The notes beneath the pieces are model-generated. The model searched no databases and had not been told where the DNA came from. It was given only the letters and a program-made list of their open reading frames with translations. The position numbers and the translations under genes were made by a program. A DNA stretch of 64,000 bases from Candidatus Zixiibacteriota bacterium (lineage in GTDB: Bacteria; Zixibacteria; MSB-5A5; GN15; FEB-12), in NCBI GenBank assembly GCA_034003725.1, contig JAVEYB010000001.1:90466-154465 (forward strand), given 5' to 3'. Each line of letters begins with the position of its first letter. The first letter of the stretch is position 1. Shown here piece by piece: positions 46,064-54,489 of the stretch.

Positions 46064-46551
46064 AGCTTCCCGAACTCCTTTCGGAGCGCCCGGTAGACGG
46101 GATCGAGCGGCACCGACACCACTTTGGTGTCGCCCACGACCAGCATGAACGAGGTGTCACCGCTCCAGCGCGGCACGATGTGCATGTGCACATGCTCCGG
46201 AATACCCGCGCCGGACGACCGCCCGAGGTTCATGCCGAGATTCTGCGAATGCGGCTTGAGTACGCGGTTGATGATGTGCGAAGACTGACGCGTCAGCGTC
46301 ATCAACTCGTCGCTCTCTTCCGAAGTCAGCTTGTCGAGTTTCGAGATATGGCGCTTCGGGCAAATCATCAGGTGGCCCGTGTTATACGGGAACTTGTTCA
46401 TGATGACAAAGCAGGAATCCCCCCGGTACAGAATCAGGTTCTTCCCGGAATCTTCTCTGGCCCGGAGGGCCTTGCATAACGGGCATCCTTTCTCTTTCTT
46501 GGAAAGGACAAAGGCAGACCGCCAGGGCGCCCACAGAATTCGTTCGGCCAT
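46060..46551 (-). CDS. HIT-family nucleotide hydrolase/phosphorylase-like protein
   Basis: About 163 residues from ATG 46551, which opens MAERILWAPWRSAF, the start typical of the bacterial AP4A phosphorylase-like HIT subfamily. GCPLCKA is a zinc-like site and EHVHMHIVPRW is the HIT triad HxHxH, the nucleophile being the middle His. It hydrolyses nucleoside phosphates (likely diadenosine polyphosphates). It is co-transcribed with the HTH-aconitase gene, whose ATG overlaps its TGA. Confidence 0.92.
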   Translation of the reverse strand: MAERILWAPWRSAFVLSKKEKGCPLCKALRAREDSGKNLILYRGDSCFVIMNKFPYNTGHLMICPKRHISKLDKLTSEESDELMTLTRQSSHIINRVLKPHSQNLGMNLGRSSGAGIPEHVHMHIVPRWSGDTSFMLVVGDTKVVSVPLDPVYRALRKEFGKL

Positions 46552-46771
46552 GATCGCCAATATAGCCGGGCGTCTGATGCCACGAAAGAGAAAAAACAAA
46601 TTTACTGAAACCTATTCCATTGATACGTAACCAGTTGAAACACATGGGTCCAACCGCACCCGAATCGGCCCCGCCCGGCGGCAATGGACACTTTCACATA
46701 AGCGTACAATTGATAATAACTTACAACGCTCCGTCAAAAGTGTATAGTGGGATGGCCTACCGAGGAATATC

Positions 46772-47647
46772 ATGCAGGATTCGGTACTTGTAATCGGCGG
46801 CACCGGGATGCTGGGACTCCCCGTTGCCGAAAAACTTCGGACCAGTGGCTTCCGGGTGACGATCATGACCACACGTCCCCAGCCTGTCAGCGATGAACTC
46901 GGCGACCGCTTCTCGGTGGTGGCCGGCGACGTCACCGACCGCGCGTCACTCGCCCGCGCGATGGCCGGTCAGGACTTCGTGTATCTCAACCTGAATGCGA
47001 AGCGTGATCCGGCGCTGTACGAACGAATCGAAATCGGCGGCTCGGCCCTGGCGGCGACAGTGGCCCGAGACAGCGGAGTCAAACGCCTGATCACCATCAC
47101 CGGCGCATCATCGAAAGGCCGGGAGGAAGGGCCGATTTATCTTCGCGCCAAAGTGCGGGCCGAACGCGCCATCATGGAAAGCGGCATTCCGTACACGATC
47201 ATGCGCGCGTCGTGGTTTTTTGAATCGTTGCCGCATTTCATTCGCGACGGAGGTCTCGCGTATATCGGTCGCCAGCCGATTCCCCGCCGCTGGCTGGCGG
47301 TGTCGGATTACGCCGCGCAGGTCGTTAACGCCTACCGCACGCAGGAAGCGGAAAACAAATGCTTCTACAATCTGGGTCCGGAAGCGTTAACGATCGGCGA
47401 GGTAGTACGGCGGTTCGGGCGGGTATGCCACCCCGACATGCGCGTACGCATGATGCCCGTATGGATAGTGAGACTTGCCGGGCTGTTGACGGGTCGGACC
47501 GACTACAAGAGCAGGGCCGCGTTTTTCGCCTATTTCAACAGGATCGACGAAGACGTCGACGGCGCCGAGGCGGATCGCCTGCTCGGCCCGAACCGGACAA
47601 CGCTCGATGACTGGTTGCGGGACTACTGCACGAAGCGGTCCACGTAG
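46772..47647 (+). CDS. NAD(P)-binding Rossmann-fold NmrA/epimerase-like protein
   Basis: Protein of 291 residues. VLVIGGTGMLGLPVAEKL is the N-terminal GxxGxxG dinucleotide site. Sequence VVAGDVTDRASLARAM and YTIMRASWFFESLP match the atypical SDR (NmrA/SDR_a5) family. The SDR Tyr-x-x-x-Lys pair is not clear, so redox activity is uncertain. Substrate unknown. GAGGAAT lies before the ATG; a TATAGT at 46743-46748 is a possible -10. Confidence 0.83.
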   Translation: MQDSVLVIGGTGMLGLPVAEKLRTSGFRVTIMTTRPQPVSDELGDRFSVVAGDVTDRASLARAMAGQDFVYLNLNAKRDPALYERIEIGGSALAATVARDSGVKRLITITGASSKGREEGPIYLRAKVRAERAIMESGIPYTIMRASWFFESLPHFIRDGGLAYIGRQPIPRRWLAVSDYAAQVVNAYRTQEAENKCFYNLGPEALTIGEVVRRFGRVCHPDMRVRMMPVWIVRLAGLLTGRTDYKSRAAFFAYFNRIDEDVDGAEADRLLGPNRTTLDDWLRDYCTKRST

Positions 47648-47658
47648 ACCGCCTCGTG
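47629..47658. terminator. Strong hairpin at the end of the epimerase-like gene
   Basis: Two 12-base arms (47629-47640 / 47647-47658) with one mismatch and a 6-base loop, overlapping the stop codon. No U-run follows on either strand, so it may only stabilise the RNA end. Confidence 0.4.
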
Positions 47659-47718
47659 CACACCCGACCAGCGCGGGGCCGCTGTAGAATGTCGGCGTCC
47701 GGTAGCGCCATTACTGCG

Positions 47719-49431
47719 CTACAGACCCAGGGCCTCGCGAAGCAGCGGGAGCGGTATCGATCCCTGACCCAGCAGCGCGTCATGGAACTCGTTGTCTGAA
47801 TAGGCGTCGCCGTCGCGCTGCATCATTGCGTCGCGCAACTGCTCTATCAGCACCTTCCCCATGAGATACGACATCTGCACGGTCGGCGTGAGCGTGTAGC
47901 GGCGCACCTCGGTACGGACATACTCCTTCCCCGCCTCGGTGTCGATATCGAGCGTGCGGATCATCCAGTCGACGCACTCGTCATACGTGAACTGTCCCGT
48001 ATGAAGCTTGACGTCGGCGATGATGCGGGCGGCGCGGAATCGGATCCCGCGGAGAATATTCAGCCAGGTGGCCGGGTCGTTGTCTCCGTACAGGCCGGCG
48101 TGATACACCATTTCCTCGCAGTACAGCGCCCAGCCCTCGATCAGCATGATGTTCTGCTGCCATTTGCGCACGGGATCACCGGACATCCCGGCCAACTGCA
48201 TCTGCAGGTGATGCCCGGGAAAAGCCTCGTGGACGACCGATCCGCGAAAACCGCGCCGGTGAACGTAGCGGTAGCGCGCGTCGAGCTGCGCGCGGTCGAG
48301 CTCATCGGGGATCGGGCGAATATAAAAGTAACCTTTCTGCACCGCATCAAAAGGCCCGGCCGGCTGATATGCGATGCCGCCGATCATCGCGCGCAAAAAG
48401 GGCGGCGTCTGAACCACGTCGACCGGGGCGATGTCGGCTGGTATCGTCACGATATCGTTCATCTCGAGGAACACCCGCACCTGATTCACTTCCCAGGCGT
48501 AGTAGTCGAGAACATCCTGGCGCGTGAAGGTAGCCGGAATAAAAACCGAGTCCTGTCCGTTTTGCCGGTTGTTCTCGACGAAATCGAGATAGTCGACGTA
48601 TTCCGCCTGGACTTCGGCAAGCAGGTTCTCACCGATGCGAAGCAGCGAATCGGAATCAAAGCCGAGAAGGTGCCCGTGCGACAGCATGTAGTCGAAATTC
48701 TGTTTGCCGATCGCGAAGCTGTGTTCGTCGGATCGTTCCAGTCCCTCGAGGTAAGCGCTGAACTCCGTCATCGCCTCACGTGCGGCGGTGGAGTGCTTGA
48801 GGATATTGTCCGCCTCTTCGGGGAACTGCTTCATCAACTCGCCGGCGACCTGCTGGTAGAAGTCGATACCGCCTTCCAGCGACTGCCGGGTGGTTTCGAT
48901 ATAGACGGCCGGCGCCCGCTTGATGTTTTTCTGCGCCGTGCGCAAAAGCTCCGGCACCTGCTTCATGCGCTCCACGATCGAGAACAACCGGTTCGACAAG
49001 GGCGCATGCTGCGACAGCACGAGCGAATAAACGCCGTCGACCGCCTGATCGACATACATCTGCGGCGAACGTTCGTACCAGCGGATCTTGTCCAGATCGA
49101 GCAGCGCGATATTCAGATTCGACTCGAGCAGCCGGAAATTGATCAATTCGTGCGAGTCCAGATTGGATGAATTGAACCGCCGAAGCGACTTATGGTGATC
49201 CTTGAGTCGGGAGATCTGGGCCCGGATTGATTTCGATGAGTAGTCCGCGAGCCGGGCATCGTAGGTGTGAATGCCCATCTGAGTGGCCTTGACCGGATCG
49301 AACGCCTGCAGGTCGGTGAGGATCTGGCCGCCGAGTTTGGTGAAGGCGGCGTTTTCAGCGAGGAGCGGCGGGCTGTGCAGCACCGCAGTGAGGAGTATCA
49401 GCAGAATACCGCATTTCAGAAACCGAACCAT
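47719..49431 (-). CDS. DUF885 family secreted metallopeptidase-like protein
   Basis: About 570 residues from ATG 49431 (GGAGG 6 bases upstream). Signal peptide MVRFLKCGILLILLTAVLHSPPLLAENA. The DUF885 signature is VVHEAFPGHHLQMQLAG, a zinc-type H-E-x(3)-GHH site, with later EGWALYCEEMVY, matching the family. These are thought to be metallopeptidases; natural substrate unknown. Fully periplasmic by prediction. Confidence 0.9.
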   Translation of the reverse strand: MVRFLKCGILLILLTAVLHSPPLLAENAAFTKLGGQILTDLQAFDPVKATQMGIHTYDARLADYSSKSIRAQISRLKDHHKSLRRFNSSNLDSHELINFRLLESNLNIALLDLDKIRWYERSPQMYVDQAVDGVYSLVLSQHAPLSNRLFSIVERMKQVPELLRTAQKNIKRAPAVYIETTRQSLEGGIDFYQQVAGELMKQFPEEADNILKHSTAAREAMTEFSAYLEGLERSDEHSFAIGKQNFDYMLSHGHLLGFDSDSLLRIGENLLAEVQAEYVDYLDFVENNRQNGQDSVFIPATFTRQDVLDYYAWEVNQVRVFLEMNDIVTIPADIAPVDVVQTPPFLRAMIGGIAYQPAGPFDAVQKGYFYIRPIPDELDRAQLDARYRYVHRRGFRGSVVHEAFPGHHLQMQLAGMSGDPVRKWQQNIMLIEGWALYCEEMVYHAGLYGDNDPATWLNILRGIRFRAARIIADVKLHTGQFTYDECVDWMIRTLDIDTEAGKEYVRTEVRRYTLTPTVQMSYLMGKVLIEQLRDAMMQRDGDAYSDNEFHDALLGQGSIPLPLLREALGL

Positions 49432-49491
49432 GAAGCCTCCTTGACAAAAGCGCGCCGAACTCATCCAACCGTCGGCCCGACGCACGCATCC

Positions 49492-50847
49492 TTATTCTCG
49501 TCGGAACAGTCCCACCAGCTCGATATGCATGGTGTGCGGGAACATGTCAACCGGCCGCACTTCCGGCAACCGCCAGCCGGCGGCCACCAGCAGCGCGGCG
49601 TCGCGCGCGAAAGTCGCGGGATTGCACGAGATATACAGCAGGCGCGCCGGCGCCATCTCGACTATCCCGCGGAGCGCCTTCGGGTGCAGCCCCGCTCGAG
49701 GCGGATCGACTATCACCGCCTCATATCGTGTATCGTCATCGTTCAGCCGATTCAACAGGTCCTTTACATCACCTTCAAAGAAGACCGCATTCGTCACATT
49801 GTTGGCGGCCGCATTCTCCCGGGCCGCCTCGACCGCATCCGGTACCAGCTCGACTCCGGTCACACTCTGGACCCGTTCCGACGCCAGGATGCCGATCGAC
49901 CCCGTCCCGCAATACAGGTCCAGAAGCCGCTCCGAGCCGGTTGGCTGAAGCATGTCAAATCCGATCTCGTACAGCCGTTCGGCCTGCCGGGTATTGGTCT
50001 GGAAAAAAGAGTTGGCGCGGATCCGGAAGACGAACCGCCCCAGCCGCTCTTCGACATAACCGGGTCCGTACAGGACCGTCTCGATCTCGCCGGCCGCGAT
50101 GTTGGACTTGCGGCCGTTCTGGTTGTGCACGATCGTCGCGACGGACTCAAACCGCGTGGTGAGACCGTGCACGAGTTTGTCGGCGAGCGGAAACTCGCCG
50201 TAGTTGGTCACCACGTTGACCAGAATCCGTCCGGTGTTTATGCCTTCCCGGACAACAAGAAATCGCATGTACCCTTCATGGGTGGCGACATCGTACACCG
50301 ACAATCCGTTTGCGGCGACGTATTCGCGCATCCACGCGACCAGTTCGTTCACCACCGGCGATGTCAGGTGGCAGCGGCCGAGATCAAAGATGGAATCCCA
50401 TCGCCCCCGCTCATGCAGTCCTAGCGAAAAACCACCGTGGTCCGACGTGTTGAACGAAAACTCCATCTTGTTGCGATAGGAAAACTGATCGGGGGACCCG
50501 ATCACATCGTGAACGACGACCGACGGTAGTTTGCCCAGTTTCGAGAGGCACTGGACAACCTGGTCCTTCTTATAGCGCAACTGCTGTTCGTAGGCCAGAT
50601 CCTGCCACGTGCAACCTCCGCAGATATCGAAATGGTCGCAGCGCGCCTCAATCCGCAAGTCTGATTTGCGAAGGATCTTCGTGACCTTCGCCTGGCAATA
50701 GCGGGGTTTGTTTCTGGTGATTTCCGCGAGCACGCGCTCACCGGGAAGACCGCCATTACAGAAGACAACCTTGCCGTCGAGTTTGCCGACCGACTTGCCG
50801 TCGAACGCCAAATCATCGATCTCCAGTTCGATCACGGTCGGGGTCAT
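49492..50847 (-). CDS. 23S rRNA (uracil-C5)-methyltransferase, RlmD/TrmA family
   Basis: Protein of 451 residues. An N-terminal TRAM-like domain (IDDLAFDGKSVGKLDGKVVFCNGGLPGERV), the Fe-S cluster Cys motif CDHFDICGGCTWQDL, AdoMet site LLDLYCGTGSIGILA, VDPPRAGL, and the catalytic Cys with YISCNPATFARD. RlmD, RlmC and TrmA share this pattern; the RlmD-type TRAM and Fe-S favour rRNA U1939 but the exact target is uncertain. Confidence 0.92.
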   Translation of the reverse strand: MTPTVIELEIDDLAFDGKSVGKLDGKVVFCNGGLPGERVLAEITRNKPRYCQAKVTKILRKSDLRIEARCDHFDICGGCTWQDLAYEQQLRYKKDQVVQCLSKLGKLPSVVVHDVIGSPDQFSYRNKMEFSFNTSDHGGFSLGLHERGRWDSIFDLGRCHLTSPVVNELVAWMREYVAANGLSVYDVATHEGYMRFLVVREGINTGRILVNVVTNYGEFPLADKLVHGLTTRFESVATIVHNQNGRKSNIAAGEIETVLYGPGYVEERLGRFVFRIRANSFFQTNTRQAERLYEIGFDMLQPTGSERLLDLYCGTGSIGILASERVQSVTGVELVPDAVEAARENAAANNVTNAVFFEGDVKDLLNRLNDDDTRYEAVIVDPPRAGLHPKALRGIVEMAPARLLYISCNPATFARDAALLVAAGWRLPEVRPVDMFPHTMHIELVGLFRRE

Positions 50848-50918
50848 CCGTACATCTCGTTTCGTGCAGGAAATCGCGCCATAGTGCTTATACGTAAAGA
50901 CATTTCTTTTTCCTCGCC

Positions 50919-51413
50919 CTATCTGACGGCCGCCAGACGCCGCATGGTATTGATCGTTCCAAGGTGGAGCGCTTCATGGATCGTGAGAAAGCCGAGCGCA
51001 TCGAGAAAAGTCGAGAGACGTTCCCCTCCGGTGACCGTCACCGGCTCGGGATACGCCAATCCCGCAAGCGACGGCAGATCGGACCGGGTGCGATCGACCA
51101 GCGCGCGCAGTTGCGTGCGGGCATCGGCATATGACGGGGTGGAACCGGACCAGTCCGAGGGCGACGTCCCCTTGGCAAACGAGGCGAACCATGAGTCGTC
51201 GAGCGGCGCGTCGACTCCGCACCGCCGGTAAAGAAGCGACGCCTGCACGGTTGCCAGATGACCGGCCTGCCAGTGAATGTTGTTGCGAAGGCCCGCCGGG
51301 ATGATGTCGCAGGCGTCCTCCGGCACGGTATCGAGCGCCGTGATATTCGCGGTGCGAAAGCGCACGAACCGCTCAAAGAGGACGACGGCAAGAGAGAGTG
51401 GCGTCTCGGACAT
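50919..51413 (-). CDS. DinB-family metalloenzyme-like protein
   Basis: About 164 residues from ATG 51413, five bases after the upstream gene's stop. Three metal-binding His positions typical of the DinB/YfiT four-helix bundle: NIHWQAGHLA near residue 45 and TIHEALHLGTINTMRR near the C-terminus. The family includes thiol transferases and hydrolases; the reaction here cannot be told. It forms an operon with the membrane protein gene upstream. Confidence 0.85.
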   Translation of the reverse strand: MSETPLSLAVVLFERFVRFRTANITALDTVPEDACDIIPAGLRNNIHWQAGHLATVQASLLYRRCGVDAPLDDSWFASFAKGTSPSDWSGSTPSYADARTQLRALVDRTRSDLPSLAGLAYPEPVTVTGGERLSTFLDALGFLTIHEALHLGTINTMRRLAAVR

Positions 51414-51418
51414 CAGTG

Positions 51419-52078
51419 TCACACCACTTTGATAACGAGAAAGCCGCCGATCAGCAGCAGCACGAAGAGAATGGCCAGAAGGTTGAAGTAGCGGTCGATG
51501 AAATCGGTGATGCGTGTGCCGTATTTGTCGAACAGCAGTCCGACCAAACCGGCCACGAGAAAAAACCGGGCGGAGCGGCTCAGTGCCGACGCAATGACGA
51601 ACACCGCGAAGTTCATTTCGAAGAATCCTGCCGCGATGGTAAAGACTTTGTACGGGATGGGCGTAAATCCGGCAATCCCGACCGCCCACGCGCCGACTTT
51701 CATCCCGCCGAATTCCTTTTCGTTGAACCAGAACTGCGCGGTCGCCAGCATTTCCTGGGGATCGCCCCCCGAAATCGACGCAATCATCGCAAGGATCTTC
51801 GAACCGATCAGTTCAAATGCGCCGTAGCCGATCGCGTACCCGACCATACCTCCGATAACGGAGCCGACCGAACAGATGGTGGCAAACCGCACCCAGCGGC
51901 GATGATCGCCCATGCACAGTGCGATCAGCAGCGGGTCCGGTGGAATGGGGAAAAACGATGCTTCCGCGAGCGACAGAAAAAACAGGGCGGGGCGGCTGTG
52001 CGGCGACTTGGCCCATCGAAGGACCCAGTCGTACATCGAGCGGCTCCAGCGGAGCGGCGCGCTAAGCAGTCGTGTCAT
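51419..52078 (-). CDS. YqaA/DedA-like VTT-domain membrane protein
   Basis: Protein of 219 residues with four to five membrane segments (e.g. AEASFFPIPPDPLLIALCMG, and WAVGIAGFTPIPYKVFTIAAGFF). FFPIPPD and GFTPIPYKVFTIAAG are the conserved VTT (SNARE-associated) residues. It probably functions as a lipid or membrane flippase-like protein, as DedA proteins do; that is inference. C-terminal helix is hydrophobic to the end. Confidence 0.85.
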   Translation of the reverse strand: MTRLLSAPLRWSRSMYDWVLRWAKSPHSRPALFFLSLAEASFFPIPPDPLLIALCMGDHRRWVRFATICSVGSVIGGMVGYAIGYGAFELIGSKILAMIASISGGDPQEMLATAQFWFNEKEFGGMKVGAWAVGIAGFTPIPYKVFTIAAGFFEMNFAVFVIASALSRSARFFLVAGLVGLLFDKYGTRITDFIDRYFNLLAILFVLLLIGGFLVIKVV

Positions 52079-52099
52079 AGACGTATCCCAAACCGTCGG

Positions 52100-53416
52100 C
52101 TACGCGCCCTCGATTGACGGCGACGGGGTTTTCTCCACTTTCAACCGCAAAACACGGTTATCCTGTTTCGCCAGCACCGTGAGTCGGGCGTCAGCTATTT
52201 GCACCGACTCATGCTTCTCCGGCACATGGCCGACCGCATCGATGAACAGCCCCGCGAGTGTGTCGAAGTGCTCTTCGGGAAGGCGCACTCCCAGCAGTTC
52301 GTTCACCTCTCCCGGCCACACGGCGCCGTTGGCATACGCCACCACGTCGGAGTGCTTGACGAGCGGCGCGGCCTCGGCATCGTACTCGTCCTGAATCTCG
52401 CCGACCAGCTCTTCGAGGATGTCTTCCAGCGTAATGATCCCGTCGGTACCGCCGTACTCGTCCATCACGATCGCGAGGTGGTTTTTCCCCCGCTGGAATT
52501 CTCTCAGCAGCTTGGGAAGCGGCATCGAATTCGGCACAAAAAACGGCGGCCGAAGCAGTTTGTCCAGCGAGAAATCCGCCGACTCGGGATCCACTTTGAG
52601 GAGATCCTTGGAATAAATCACCCCCACCACTTCGTCGATCGTCCGGTGATAGACGGGATAGCGGCTGTAGCCCTGTTCGCGGATGACCTTCATGACGTCC
52701 GCACTATCGGCCTCCCGATCGAATGCGATGACATCCGTGCGCGGCGTCATCGCACGGCTCACGCTGGAGTCGGCGAAATCGAACACGGAGCGGACGAAAT
52801 CACGCTCCGTTTCGTCGAAAAACCCCTTCTCCTTGCCTTCGATGATCATCTGGTTGATTTCCTCTTCGGTCACCACGCCCTCGTCAGCCGCTCTCACGCC
52901 CATGGTTCGAACGACCAGCTGCGCCATCCCCGACAACAGGCGGGAGAAAACGGAGGTGATCGCGATGAACACGGAGATGGGGCGCGCGATAATGCGCGCG
53001 TACCGCTCAGGATAAGACAGCGCGAGGTACTTGGGCACAAGCTCGCCGACCACGACGGAGAGGACCGTTATCGCGACGACGGCGAACGCGACAGCAATCG
53101 GCCGCGCCGCGCCGGCGATCGCCGGTACCGGAATCGTCTGGAGAGGACGGGCGATTTCGTCGACAATGGTCGCGCCGGAAAATACGCCCACCATTGCGCC
53201 GACAAGAGTGATGCCCACCTGAATCGTGGCCAGGAAGCGTTCCGGCTGCTCGCGAAGCAAAAGCGCCCGCGAGGCGCCCGGTTTTCGTTCGGTGACTTTC
53301 TGCCGGAGCCGCGACTTACGCGAGGCAATAACGGAGAATTCCGCCAGTGAGAAGGCGCCGTTGGCGAGAATCAACAGAAAAATAGCCAGCAGTTCGACCC
53401 AGAGCGGTATGTCCAT
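52100..53416 (-). CDS. CNNM/CBS/CorC membrane protein (hemolysin family)
   Basis: About 438 residues from ATG 53416. An N-terminal CNNM transmembrane domain (LWVELLAIFLLILANGAFSLAEFSVIASRKSRL through about 200), two CBS domains (around TPRTDVIAFD and PFFVPNSMPLPKLLREFQRGKNHLAIVMDEYGGTDGIITLEDILEELVGEI), and a C-terminal CorC_HlyC domain with TLAGLFIDAVGHVP. It is linked to Mg/Co efflux in other bacteria. No hemolysin activity is implied. Confidence 0.93.
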   Translation of the reverse strand: MDIPLWVELLAIFLLILANGAFSLAEFSVIASRKSRLRQKVTERKPGASRALLLREQPERFLATIQVGITLVGAMVGVFSGATIVDEIARPLQTIPVPAIAGAARPIAVAFAVVAITVLSVVVGELVPKYLALSYPERYARIIARPISVFIAITSVFSRLLSGMAQLVVRTMGVRAADEGVVTEEEINQMIIEGKEKGFFDETERDFVRSVFDFADSSVSRAMTPRTDVIAFDREADSADVMKVIREQGYSRYPVYHRTIDEVVGVIYSKDLLKVDPESADFSLDKLLRPPFFVPNSMPLPKLLREFQRGKNHLAIVMDEYGGTDGIITLEDILEELVGEIQDEYDAEAAPLVKHSDVVAYANGAVWPGEVNELLGVRLPEEHFDTLAGLFIDAVGHVPEKHESVQIADARLTVLAKQDNRVLRLKVEKTPSPSIEGA

Positions 53417-53479
53417 GGTCAGGCATACCTCTCCGGAATCGGGCAAAGACTGCCGGCTGCGTCACTTTCGTCGTTGTTA

Positions 53480-54370
53480 CTATCCCGCATATCCCTGATA
53501 GACAGCCTGCTGCGCGTGCTCCTTCAGTTTCGCGATACGCTTTTCCAGCGGCGGATGGGTTGAGAACAGATTTGTCAGTCCGCGACCGGAAAGCGGGTTG
53601 GCGATCATAAGATTAGCCGTGCCGGGACGATCGTCAAGGTTCAATCGGTAGGGCGCCTGATGTATCTTCTGGAGCGCCGATGCCAATTGAAGGTGCCGTC
53701 CGCCCGGAGCCCCAAGCCGGCCGCCGATCGCGTCGGCTTTGTATTCACGCTGACGCGAAATCGCCGTCTGCAGCAGGATCGCCATGAACGGCGCCAGCAG
53801 CGCGGCCACCAGCAAACCGATCCCGCCGCCGCCGCCGCCGCGCTCGTCGCGACTGTAGCCGCCGAAGATCGCTCCCCAGCGGGCGAGTGACGCGAGGATG
53901 CCGATGGCGCCGACAAACGTGGCGGCGATCGTCCCGATCAACATGTCCTTGTTTTTGACGTGCGCCATCTCGTGGCCCATCACGCCCTCAAGCTCTTCTC
54001 TGTTCAATATCTCGAGAAGGCCCTCGGTCGCGGCCACCGCGGCGTGTTCGGCGTTACGGCCGGTCGCAAACGCATTCGGCGCTTTAGTCGGAATGACATA
54101 GACGCGGGGCATCGGCATGCCGTTAATGGTCGCGATATTCCGCACCACATCGTACAGCAGGCCGGGTTTGCCGCGCTCGCCCGGCTTGACTTCGATCGCC
54201 CGGTACATCTTCAACACCATCTTGTCAGACGCCCAGTAAGCGATAAAGTTCATCACACAGGCTATGGCAAAGGCCAGTATCATGCCGCTCTGGCCGCCGA
54301 AATAGTAGCCGATGGCCATAAACAGCAACACCAGACCCGTCATCATCAGAAACACCTTGGCGGTGTTCAT
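53480..54370 (-). CDS. htpX: Membrane zinc protease HtpX
   Basis: Protein of 296 residues, normal length. Two N-terminal membrane helices (VFLMMTGLVLLFMAIGYYFGG, MILAFAIACVMNFIAYW), the zinc site HEMAHVKNKD (about 132-141), two more helices after it with a glycine-rich stretch RDERGGGGGGIGLLVAALLAPFMAILLQ, and the third ligand region EYKADAIGG. It degrades misfolded membrane proteins alongside FtsH. GGAGG precedes the ATG. Confidence 0.96.
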   Translation of the reverse strand: MNTAKVFLMMTGLVLLFMAIGYYFGGQSGMILAFAIACVMNFIAYWASDKMVLKMYRAIEVKPGERGKPGLLYDVVRNIATINGMPMPRVYVIPTKAPNAFATGRNAEHAAVAATEGLLEILNREELEGVMGHEMAHVKNKDMLIGTIAATFVGAIGILASLARWGAIFGGYSRDERGGGGGGIGLLVAALLAPFMAILLQTAISRQREYKADAIGGRLGAPGGRHLQLASALQKIHQAPYRLNLDDRPGTANLMIANPLSGRGLTNLFSTHPPLEKRIAKLKEHAQQAVYQGYAG

Positions 54371-54489
54371 TGTCCCTTACCTCCGTATCACACCGATTTT
54401 GTCAGGCTTACTGCCCGAATCGCCGTCTATTCGCTCATAATAGCGCGAAATGACCCCGAAAAGTTCCAGAAATCGGTACGTCGGCCGAT

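Noticed and set aside
51414..51689. N-terminal extension of the DinB-like gene
   Set aside because: It overlaps the VTT membrane-protein gene and lacks family similarity.
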